A program made the translations under genes and the position numbers. The notes under the pieces were generated by a model. It was not told where the DNA came from, ran no database searches, and saw only the letters and a program-made list of their open reading frames with translations. Shown here piece after piece: positions 1-5,399 of a stretch of 9,680 nucleotides of DNA. The stretch comes from CAZMZF01 sp964570765 (GTDB taxonomy: Bacteria; Zixibacteria; MSB-5A5; RBG-16-43-9), in assembly GCA_964570765.1 (NCBI GenBank), contig CAZMZF010000047.1, positions 1 through 9,680 on the forward strand, read 5' to 3'. Positions within the stretch are counted from its first letter, which is position 1. Each line of letters starts with the position of its first letter.

Positions 1-56
1 TTTTTTGAAATTTAGATCTCTTTAGATTTCAACTACTTAGATTTTTGAGAAAAATA

Positions 57-92
57 GCACCAGCCTCAAGGTCAACTTCGACAAGCTGGTGC
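57..92. repeat. inverted repeat, 8-bp arms
   Basis: GCACCAGC (57-64) is the exact reverse complement of GCTGGTGC (85-92), with a 20-nt loop that contains a weaker GTC/GAC pairing. No T-run follows on either strand, so it is not an obvious terminator. The DNA around it is more GC-rich than the spacers. I do not recognise its origin. Confidence 0.6.
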
Positions 93-146
93 ACTCCGAT
101 TCAGGGTTTTTCAACAGTCCCTTTAGGGTTGTATAGACGAGGCTAA

Positions 147-163
147 TCCCGCCAACGGCGGGA
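147..163. repeat. CCCGCC/GGCGGG palindrome, copy 1
   Basis: TCCCGCC (147-153) and GGCGGGA (157-163) form a 7-bp stem around a 3-nt loop, AAC. The same stem, with loop TGC, occurs at 2229-2247 inside the rny leader. Two copies with identical arms and different loops suggest a dispersed short palindromic element. The loop difference argues against a recent straight duplication. Confidence 0.7.
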
Positions 164-186
164 CGCACTACGATATACTAGTAGAG

Positions 187-202
187 CAAGGCTGAAGCCT
201 TG
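187..202. repeat. short palindrome CAAGGCT/AGCCTTG
   Basis: CAAGGCT (187-193) and AGCCTTG (196-202) are exact reverse complements separated by 2 nt; as RNA, a 6-bp stem with a TGAA loop is more realistic. No T-run is adjacent. It is one of the cluster of unrelated-looking stems in this intergenic region. Confidence 0.6.
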
Positions 203-234
203 ACCCACTGACTGTAATCAAAAATTTCATCTAC

Positions 235-264
235 AAAAAGGGCAGGACGATGTCCTGCCCCTAC
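235..264 (-). terminator. GTAGGGG-family hairpin with T-run, copy 4
   Basis: On the minus strand a 9-bp perfect GC-rich stem, GGGCAGGAC paired with GTCCTGCCC (240-248 and 252-260, loop of 3), is followed at once by TTTTT (239-235). That is the form of an intrinsic terminator. The stem is preceded by GTAGGGG on the minus strand (CCCCTAC at 258-264). On the plus strand CTACAA flanks the palindrome on both sides (231-236 and 261-266). It lies about 360 bp beyond the rny stop, so it is either a backup terminator, the terminator of an unseen transcript, or a repeat that merely looks like one. Confidence 0.6.
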
Positions 265-268
265 AATT

Positions 269-291
269 CCCTCTCCTTTTCAAGGATAGGG
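269..291. repeat. imperfect palindrome CCCTCTCCTT/AAGGATAGGG
   Basis: The arms at 269-278 and 282-291 pair at 9 of 10 positions around a 3-nt loop. It is followed by TTGGGGTAAGG. Words of this kind (CCCTCTCC followed by GGAGAGGGTTGGGGTGAGG) recur in intergenic DNA of many bacteria as far as I recall. No T-run is adjacent. Confidence 0.55.
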
Positions 292-317
292 TTGGGGTAA
301 GGCCATGAAATAGGCGT

Positions 318-352
318 AAAAAACGAAGGGAGGGAACAACCCCCTCCCCTAC
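318..352 (-). terminator. GTAGGGG-family hairpin with T-run, copy 3
   Basis: Minus strand: GGGAGGG (348-342) pairs with CCCTCCC (334-328) around a 7-nt loop, then TTCG and TTTTTT (323-318). It has the same layout as the copies at 235-264 and 560-595: a GTAGGGG tag (CCCCTAC at 346-352), a stem of different sequence, and a T-run 0-4 nt later. The stem is seven G:C-rich pairs. Terminator function is inferred from shape only. Confidence 0.5.
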
Positions 353-388
353 GTAGAAATAACATTTGTCATTCGTTAGATTCTGTGC

Positions 389-412
389 CAGCCAGGTCCC
401 CTGACCTGGCTG
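389..412. repeat. hairpin with GGTCCCCTGACC core
   Basis: CAGCCAGGTC (389-398) pairs perfectly with GACCTGGCTG (403-412) around the 4-nt loop CCCT. The 12-nt core at 395-406 is the exact reverse complement of the core of the next hairpin (435-446), so the two are inverted copies of one element with diverged outer stems. Confidence 0.75.
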
Positions 413-427
413 TTGTAAATAAATTTT

Positions 428-453
428 TCCGTCGGGTCAGGGGACCCGACGGA
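428..453. repeat. hairpin with GGTCAGGGGACC core
   Basis: TCCGTCGGGTC (428-438) and GACCCGACGGA (443-453) form an 11-bp perfect stem with loop AGGG. This is the most stable palindrome in the intergenic region. Its core is the mirror copy of the hairpin at 389-412, 15 nt away. The spacer is AT-rich and includes TTTTT at 424-428 on the plus strand. Confidence 0.75.
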
Positions 454-482
454 CACATATAAGGGGTCCTTGTTTGGTAAGG

Positions 483-552
483 AGTTGAATCCCTGCCCCC
501 AAGAAAATGGGTTAGGGGTACAACCCCTACCCTAACAGTGCGGGATCCAACT
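483..552. repeat. 70-bp nested palindrome with 11-bp terminal inverted repeats
   Basis: AGTTGAATCCC (483-493) and GGGATCCAACT (542-552) match as inverted repeats at 10 of 11 positions. Inside them lies a second palindrome, TAGGGGT (513-519) against ACCCCTA (523-529), or alternatively GTTAGGG (511-517) against CCCTAAC (530-536). It also carries the CCCCTAC tag (524-530). On the minus strand the inner stem is followed by ACCCATTTTC. The layout resembles a miniature inverted-repeat element, but no target-site duplication is evident. Confidence 0.5.
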
Positions 553-559
553 GCCACAT

Positions 560-595
560 AAAAAATTCAGGGCAGACATAGAGGTCTGCCCCTAC
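560..595 (-). terminator. likely intrinsic terminator of the rny operon (GTAGGGG family, copy 1)
   Basis: Reading away from rny on the minus strand, GGGCAGAC (591-584) pairs with GTCTGCCC (577-570) around a 6-nt loop, then TGAA and six T (565-560). It starts about 30 nt past the rny stop codon, where an operon terminator is expected. The T-run is offset 4 nt from the stem, which weakens it. It shares the CCCCTACAATT flank (589-599) with the copy at 258-268. Confidence 0.65.
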
Positions 596-622
596 AATTA
601 ATTCGTCATCCGTTATCAAATA

Positions 623-2182
623 CTATTTCGCATATTCAACTGCCCGGGTCTCCCTGATAACCGTTACCTTTATCTGTCCAGGATATTCCATCTCCGCCTC
701 AATCTTTTTAGCAATCTCCTGGGCTAAATTAGCTGCCCCTACATCGTCTATATGTTCATGTTCCACAATTATCCTTATCTCTCTGCCAGCCTGAATAGCA
801 TAGGCTTTGGTTACCCCTTTAAAAGAATCTGCTAATTCTTCCAATTTCTCCAACCGCTTGATATACCCTTCTAAGGTTTCCCTTCTGGCACCTGGACGAG
901 CACCGGAGATCGCATCTGCAGACTGCACCATAATCGAATATGGAGATTCCATAGGAACATCTTCGTGATGTGAAAGAATAGCATTTAAGACCAAAGGATG
1001 TTCACCATATTTCTGGGCAATGTTGTATCCGATCTGGGAATGAGTCCCTTCAGTCTCCCGGTCCACCGCTTTTCCTATATCGTGTAAAAGCCCTGCTCTT
1101 TTGGCTAAATTTGCATCTAACTCTAATTCTGCCGCCATCAGCCCGGCAATGAAAGACACTTCTTTGGAATGCTGGAGCACGTTTTGACCATAGCTGGTTC
1201 GATACTGGAGTTTTCCCAAAAGCTTGATCAGCTCCGGATGAAGCCCGTGAATCCCTACGTCAAAGCATGCTTGCTCCCCGGTTTCCCTTATAATCACTTC
1301 CATCTCTTTTTGAGTCTTGGTTATTATCTCCTCAATCCGGGCTGGATGAATCCTTCCGTCTAAGATCAGCTTTTCCAGAGACATTCTGGCAATTTCCCTT
1401 CGGATCGGGTCATATCCTGAAAGAATTACCGCTTCTGGAGTATCATCCACTATCACATCAATGCCGGTTGCAGTCTCAAAAGACCTGATGTTCCTTCCCT
1501 CCCTACCAATTATCCTTCCTTTCATCTCTTCATTTGGAAGATTTACCACTGAAACCGTTGACTCAACCGTATGGTCCGCTGCACATCGCTGAATAGCTGA
1601 GATGATGATATTTTTAGCTTCCTTTTCAGCAGTCTCTTCAGCTTTCTCTTTGATCTCTCTTATCAGTTGCGTAGCTTCCTGTCGAGCCTGATTCTCTAAG
1701 TTTGCCATCAACAGTTTCTTAGCCTCTTCCGTAGTCATCTTGGCTATCCTCTCCAGTTGCCTGTTCTGATCAGAAATCAGTCGATTTAACTCCTCATCTC
1801 TAGCTCGAATAGCTTTTTCTCTGGCATATAAGATTTTCTCTTTATTCTGAATCTCACGATCTTTCTTATTAAGGATATCTACCTTACGATCTAAATTAAT
1901 TTCCCTCTCCTGTAACCTTTTTTCTATCTTCTGGAATTCTAATCTCTTATTAGCCAGTTCTCTTTCGAAATTTACCTTAGCTTTATACCACTCATCCTTA
2001 GCCTCTAAAACCGCCTCTTTCTTCTTTATTTCAGCCTCTTTCTCCGCCTCCAGGACTATCTTCCGGGCTAATTCTTCAGCCTTCGCTAACTTGGCCTCCC
2101 CTATCCTCCGGCTAACAAACCAGCCCATGAAGAAAGAAAGAACTGCAATTGCCACTCCTAATACAATCAATGGAACAACCAT
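623..2182 (-). CDS. rny: ribonuclease Y, membrane-anchored endoribonuclease
   Basis: RNase Y starts mRNA decay by endonucleolytic cleavage at the inner face of the membrane. From the ATG at 2182 the protein has 519 residues, close to the usual length of about 520. Residues 3-23 are one hydrophobic segment, followed by a long charged coiled coil (about 30-200). A KH domain follows with GRIIGREGRNIR near 222-233, then an HD domain with the HDIGK metal motif at H367-D368, almost the numbering of the B. subtilis enzyme (368-369). The C-terminus VTVIRETRAVEYAK is typical of the family. I prefer the ATG over an in-frame TTG at 2203, because the strong Shine-Dalgarno GGAGGAGG (2192-2185) would otherwise lie inside the gene. 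It is the last gene of the operon; a structured leader precedes it and a terminator-like hairpin follows. Confidence 0.97.
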   Translation of the reverse strand: MVVPLIVLGVAIAVLSFFMGWFVSRRIGEAKLAKAEELARKIVLEAEKEAEIKKKEAVLEAKDEWYKAKVNFERELANKRLEFQKIEKRLQEREINLDRKVDILNKKDREIQNKEKILYAREKAIRARDEELNRLISDQNRQLERIAKMTTEEAKKLLMANLENQARQEATQLIREIKEKAEETAEKEAKNIIISAIQRCAADHTVESTVSVVNLPNEEMKGRIIGREGRNIRSFETATGIDVIVDDTPEAVILSGYDPIRREIARMSLEKLILDGRIHPARIEEIITKTQKEMEVIIRETGEQACFDVGIHGLHPELIKLLGKLQYRTSYGQNVLQHSKEVSFIAGLMAAELELDANLAKRAGLLHDIGKAVDRETEGTHSQIGYNIAQKYGEHPLVLNAILSHHEDVPMESPYSIMVQSADAISGARPGARRETLEGYIKRLEKLEELADSFKGVTKAYAIQAGREIRIIVEHEHIDDVGAANLAQEIAKKIEAEMEYPGQIKVTVIRETRAVEYAK

Positions 2183-2203
2183 TTCCTCCTCCTTTAAAAG
2201 CAA

Positions 2204-2272
2204 AAACCCACTTAGCTAAAAATCTTTCATCCCGCCTGCGGCGGGATAAAAGACCTCAAGTTAAGTGGGTTT
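2204..2272 (-). promoter_or_regulatory. stem-bubble-stem leader or attenuator between zapA and rny
   Basis: In the minus-strand RNA an 11-bp outer stem, AAACCCACTTA with TAAGTGGGTTT (2272-2262 and 2214-2204), encloses an 8/8-nt internal bubble (2261-2254 and 2222-2215). Inside is a 14-bp inner stem (2253-2240 and 2236-2223, one G-U pair) capped by a 3-nt loop. The right outer arm runs into a U-tract (TTTTTG, then CTTTT), as in an intrinsic terminator. The rny ribosome-binding site begins about 12 nt later. It could be a terminator after zapA with partial read-through, an attenuator for rny, or an RNA-processing site. The inner stem contains the CCCGCC palindrome also found at 147-163. Confidence 0.65.
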
Positions 2273-2286
2273 ATCCAGATGGATAA
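2271..2286 (-). repeat. small hairpin directly after the zapA stop
   Basis: TTATCC (2271-2276) and GGATAA (2281-2286) form a 6-bp stem with loop of 4. It begins 3 nt after the zapA stop codon and abuts the larger rny leader structure, overlapping its outer stem by 2 nt. It may act only as a 3' boundary for zapA mRNA. Confidence 0.45.
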
Positions 2287-2289
2287 ATA

Positions 2290-2601
2290 TTATTCTTCGA
2301 TCAACTTAGCATCTAACCATTCTATCAAAGATTGGGTTTTCTCTTCAACTTCTGAGAGTTTCTTTTCTTTATCCTCCCTTTCCTTGAAAAGCTCGTCTGC
2401 AATATTCAAAGCCGCTAAGACCGCAATCTGAATCTGGTTACGAGCAGGAATTTTTTCTGCTATCTCCTTCATTTTTCGGTTTACATAGTCTGCCACACCT
2501 TGAACATAACCTGAATCTGCTTCAGACTTTATAGGATATTCCTGTCCGTAGATATTTACTTTAATGCTTTGTTTTCTGTCTTCGTTAAGTTCCTGCGACA
2601 T
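2290..2601 (-). CDS. zapA: cell division protein ZapA
   Basis: ZapA binds FtsZ and promotes bundling of protofilaments at the mid-cell Z-ring in the cytoplasm. The 103-residue product matches the family length. The N-terminal beta segment (KVNIYGQEYPIKSEAD, about 14-29) and YVQGVADYVNRKMKEIAEK (about 32-50) are the ZapA head, followed by the conserved IAVLAALNIADELF helix (63-76) and a charged coiled-coil tail. The ATG at 2601 has no clear Shine-Dalgarno, unlike its neighbours; the nearest GGAG lies about 25 nt upstream. A consensus promoter at 2669-2697 gives zapA and rny their own transcription start. A 13-bp inverted repeat brackets the gene (2256-2268 and 2631-2643). Confidence 0.93.
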   Translation of the reverse strand: MSQELNEDRKQSIKVNIYGQEYPIKSEADSGYVQGVADYVNRKMKEIAEKIPARNQIQIAVLAALNIADELFKEREDKEKKLSEVEEKTQSLIEWLDAKLIEE

Positions 2602-2668
2602 TTTAACTTATCTTAAAATCGTTTTTTTCTCCACTTAACTTGAATTATAATAAATTTATGCCTTAGTT

Positions 2669-2697
2669 ATTATAAAGTATTAATTTAAGTTTGTCAA
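2669..2697 (-). promoter_or_regulatory. consensus sigma-70-type promoter for zapA-rny
   Basis: On the minus strand TTGACA (2697-2692) and TATAAT (2674-2669) are both perfect consensus boxes separated by exactly 17 bp. Transcription should start near 2662, giving a leader of about 60 nt to zapA. The 3' end of the upstream coiled-coil gene is only 9 bp from the -35 box. A 9-bp inverted repeat, TTATAATAA (2645-2653) and TTATTATAA (2667-2675), covers the -10 box and start region. It could be an operator or simply reflect AT-richness. Confidence 0.8.
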
Positions 2698-2705
2698 GTT
2701 AAAAT

Positions 2706-2981
2706 TTATTCAATATTATCTAACCGGGCTAAAAGGTTTTCTATCCTCCTTTTGATCTTTTCCTCTTTATTTCTTATACTTTCTTCCCTCTCTTTTATTT
2801 GAGCTTTAAGCTGATTATTTTCCTGAGCTAAGATTTTATTTTTTGCCTCAATCTCAAAAACGTTAGAGGAAAGTTTGTTATAGGAGTTAGTTACTTGTCT
2901 GTTTTCCTCTTTTAATTTATCGACCAGTTCAAGAACCTTATTAATTTTAAGCTCCAACTCCTCTAAACTATCCCAGTGCAT
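2706..2981 (-). CDS. small coiled-coil protein, ZapB-like
   Basis: The 91-residue product is almost entirely coiled coil: hydrophobic heptad positions run from residue 5 to 88 (LEELELKINKVLELVDKL, then NKLSSNVFEIEAKN) with no membrane segment, signal peptide or catalytic motif. Size and character match the ZapB / FtsZ-associated coiled-coil group. The gene directly precedes zapA, whose product is the partner of ZapB in E. coli, which supports a division role. Sequence alone cannot prove homology for a coiled coil. The start is well fixed: AAGGAGGT lies 4 nt before the ATG at 2981, in the 11-nt gap after pheT, so translation probably follows pheT on the same mRNA. The stop lies just upstream of the zapA promoter. 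Confidence 0.75.
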   Translation of the reverse strand: MHWDSLEELELKINKVLELVDKLKEENRQVTNSYNKLSSNVFEIEAKNKILAQENNQLKAQIKEREESIRNKEEKIKRRIENLLARLDNIE

Positions 2982-2992
2982 AGAACCTCCTT

Positions 2993-5398
2993 TTACTCCC
3001 TGAGCTCAGCTCCGTATCTTTCCTTAAGCCCCTCTATGATTTTTTTATGCACCTTTCCGACTTCCTCCTCCGTAAGGGTTTTATCCTCAGAGCGATACCA
3101 GATGGTAAAGGCTAAACTTTTCTTGCCTGCAGGTACCTGCGACCCTTTATAAAGATCAAAAAGGGAAACTTTCTCTACCATCTCACCTCCGAACTCCTGA
3201 ATATCCTTTTTCAGAGTTTCAGATAAAATTCCCTCTTCAACCACTAAGGAAATATCCCTCTCAACCCTGGGAAACCTGGGTAGTGGTGTGTAAAATCTCG
3301 GTGGAGGAATAACCTCAGAAAGGGTTTGAAAATCTATCTCAGCTAAAAAAATCTCCTGTTCTAAATCAAAAAGCTTCAAAATCTCATCTGAAATCTTCCC
3401 TGAGTAACCCAAAACTATACCTTTACTCTTAAGTTCAAAGGAACACTTTTCTGAGAAAAGGGTAAAAATTTTAGGTAAAATAGTAAGCTCTTCTATCTTT
3501 AATTCGTAGAACAGGTCTTCTAAAATACCCTTAAGGTCATAAAAATCAACTCTTTTTTCTTTCTCACCCCAGAAAATTGGACCCTTTCTACCACAAAGAG
3601 ATATTTCCAACTGCAGTCTTTCCTCTGGTTTATCTTTTTCCCCTGACCAGAATACCTTCCCCAATTCAAATATCCTCAGATCTTTTTCTTTTCTGTTCAG
3701 ATTCCAGGAGATTATGGAGAGAAGATTATAACTGAGCGAGGTTGTTAAAAGAGATAACTCATCGTTCAAAGGATTGAGAACACTGATTCCTTTTTTGCAG
3801 GGATTGATTTTACTCATTTTGACTGGCTCAACCAAATTATTTGAGACAACTTCAAACAGACCCTTCCCCGCTAAGAAATTTTTGACTCTTCTTATCAGTT
3901 TTTCTTCCTCAGATATGGGAGTAAGAAGCTCGCCACCAGCCCTGAATGAGCTTTCAATCTTATCATAGCTGTAAATACGTGCCACTTCTTCGATAAGGTC
4001 TATCTCCCTGGTCAAATCCGGTCTAAAAGTTGGAACCTCTACGGACAAAGCATCAGATCCTTTATCCATAACCTTTATCTCAAAATTCTCAAAAATCTCT
4101 TCAATCTCCTTTTGTTCAATTTCAACCCCTAAGAGCTTATTGCATCTTTTGGGTCTGAAAGAAAGCCTTATAGGAGAGATAGGTTTTGGGTAGTTATCTA
4201 CTACTCCTTTTAAGATTTTGCCTTGACAGATATCTGCCATAAGTTGAGCTGCACGATCAGATGCTTTTACAATTATATTTGGATCTACTCCTCTTTCAAA
4301 CCTGTAGGAAGCTTCAGTATTCAATCCTAAAGAAACCCTCCCTCTGCGGATCACCCTCGGATCAAAATAAGCGCTTTCCAGGAGAACGTTTTTAGTCTTC
4401 TCCGTAACTTCGCTTTCCAGCCCACCCATTATTCCTGCAATCGCAATAGGCTTACTCCCATCAGTTATAAGAAGAACATCTGGATTTAATACCCGTTCTA
4501 CTCCATCTAAGGTAAAGAATTTCTCCTTCTCCTTTGCTTTGCGGACTAAAACCTTCTTGGCTGGTTTGCCTGAGAATTGAGTAAAAAGATCATAATCAAA
4601 AGCATGTAACGGATGGCCTGTTTCCATCAAGACAAAATTACTAATATCAACTATATTATTGATCGCTCTTGCACCACAGCACTCTAATTTTCTTCTGAGC
4701 CAGAAAGGGGATTTGGTAACCTTTACCTCTTTTATTACCCTGGCAGAATAACGAGGACAGCCCAAAGTGTCTTCTATTAAGACTTCTACCCAGTCTGAGG
4801 CAGGTTCTTCTATCTCTTTAATAAGGTAATCTGGTTTCTTGAGTTTCCCTCCAGAAAGTACGGCAATATCTCTGGCTATACCTAGCATAGAGGCGGCATC
4901 CGGGCGATTCGGAGTTAAGTCAATGTCTAAAACAAAATCTTCTAAGTCTAATGCTTTACTTAAAAGTTCCCCAATTTTCAGATCATTCTCTAAAATCATT
5001 ATTCCTTCTGACTCCTCACCAATCCCTAACTCCTTTTCAGAACAAATTATCCCGTAAGACTCAACCCCTTTTAAGGTCGCTTTTTCTATCTGAATAGTAG
5101 AAGGAAGTTTCGCTCCGATCAAGGCTACTGGGACCTTTGCACCTGTCACCATATTTTTCGCTCCACATATTATCTGCAAAACCTCTTTCCCTGTATCAAC
5201 CATACAAATGGATAGTTTTTGAGCCTCTGGATGCTTTTCAACTTTTTTGATCTGCCCTACTATAACCTCTTCTAATCCTTTTCCACGGGATTCGATCGAC
5301 TCAACCTCTAAACCAGCTAAGGTCAACCTGTCTGCCAGCTCTTCAACTGACCAGTTGAAATCAACTAACTCTTTTAGCCATTTATAGCTTGTCTTCAT
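2993..5398 (-). CDS. pheT: phenylalanine-tRNA ligase, beta subunit
   Basis: PheT is the beta subunit of the cytoplasmic alpha2-beta2 enzyme that charges tRNA-Phe; it binds tRNA and edits misacylated Tyr-tRNA. The 801-residue length is normal. Domains in order: N-terminal segment; tRNA-binding OB fold (about 40-150, with HPEAQKLSICMVDTG and QIICGAKN); B3/4 editing domain (about 210-385, with HPLHAFDYD and EASYRFERGVD); B5 domain (about 405-475, with VPTFRPDLTREIDLIEEVAR); a catalytic-like core (about 490-690); and the C-terminal ferredoxin-fold anticodon-binding domain (about 707-800, FPRVERDISLVV). The ATG at 5398 is 1 nt past the pheS stop (TAAGATG), which implies translational coupling of the two subunits. 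Nothing is missing. Confidence 0.98.
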   Translation of the reverse strand: MKTSYKWLKELVDFNWSVEELADRLTLAGLEVESIESRGKGLEEVIVGQIKKVEKHPEAQKLSICMVDTGKEVLQIICGAKNMVTGAKVPVALIGAKLPSTIQIEKATLKGVESYGIICSEKELGIGEESEGIMILENDLKIGELLSKALDLEDFVLDIDLTPNRPDAASMLGIARDIAVLSGGKLKKPDYLIKEIEEPASDWVEVLIEDTLGCPRYSARVIKEVKVTKSPFWLRRKLECCGARAINNIVDISNFVLMETGHPLHAFDYDLFTQFSGKPAKKVLVRKAKEKEKFFTLDGVERVLNPDVLLITDGSKPIAIAGIMGGLESEVTEKTKNVLLESAYFDPRVIRRGRVSLGLNTEASYRFERGVDPNIIVKASDRAAQLMADICQGKILKGVVDNYPKPISPIRLSFRPKRCNKLLGVEIEQKEIEEIFENFEIKVMDKGSDALSVEVPTFRPDLTREIDLIEEVARIYSYDKIESSFRAGGELLTPISEEEKLIRRVKNFLAGKGLFEVVSNNLVEPVKMSKINPCKKGISVLNPLNDELSLLTTSLSYNLLSIISWNLNRKEKDLRIFELGKVFWSGEKDKPEERLQLEISLCGRKGPIFWGEKEKRVDFYDLKGILEDLFYELKIEELTILPKIFTLFSEKCSFELKSKGIVLGYSGKISDEILKLFDLEQEIFLAEIDFQTLSEVIPPPRFYTPLPRFPRVERDISLVVEEGILSETLKKDIQEFGGEMVEKVSLFDLYKGSQVPAGKKSLAFTIWYRSEDKTLTEEEVGKVHKKIIEGLKERYGAELRE

Positions 5399-5399
5399 C

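Larger units (their letters stand above)
1..622. other. gene-free region packed with short palindromes
   Basis: No open reading frame here resembles a known protein and none has a ribosome-binding site. The first 56 bases are AT-rich with a loose TTTAGAT/CTTAGAT repetition and show nothing else. From 57 on there is a palindrome roughly every 50 bases; each is listed separately. Base composition swings between GC-rich stems and AT-rich spacers, unlike the flanking genes. Two spacers carry a similar 11-mer, GTCATTCGTTA (369-379) and GTCATCCGTTA (605-615). The region lies at the 3' end of the rny transcript. The next gene is outside the window. Confidence 0.8.

Noticed and set aside
102..128. 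GGGTTTTTCAACAGTCCC-like words resembling insertion-sequence ends
   Set aside because: A single short motif without a partner end or a transposase; too weak to call.
41..133. Plus-strand open stretch reading SLKVNFDKLVHSDSGFFNSP with GC-rich codons
   Set aside because: Only about 30 codons between two stops, no start or ribosome-binding site, no family recognised; it overlaps a palindrome. A coding relic is possible but unsupported.
369..557. Minus-strand 62-codon reading frame
   Set aside because: It runs through several palindromes, has no Shine-Dalgarno, and its translation is low-complexity and unlike any protein family.
732..742. CTGCCCCTACA inside rny, identical to the intergenic repeat tag
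   Set aside because: It encodes in-frame residues of RNase Y, has no palindrome or T-run, and is probably coincidence.
1169..1363. Plus-strand reading frames opposite rny, pheT, pheS and infC
   Set aside because: They lie antisense to strongly conserved genes, lack ribosome-binding sites and have no recognisable product.
2183..2203. TTG start for rny adding seven residues (MLLKEEE)
   Set aside because: These codons are the ribosome-binding site of the downstream ATG, and the ATG gives the family-typical length and HD numbering.
2204..2272. 6S RNA (ssrS) next to zapA
   Set aside because: The location and bubble shape are suggestive, but 69 nt is far shorter than known 6S RNAs (about 160-200 nt), and the U-tract fits a terminator or attenuator better.
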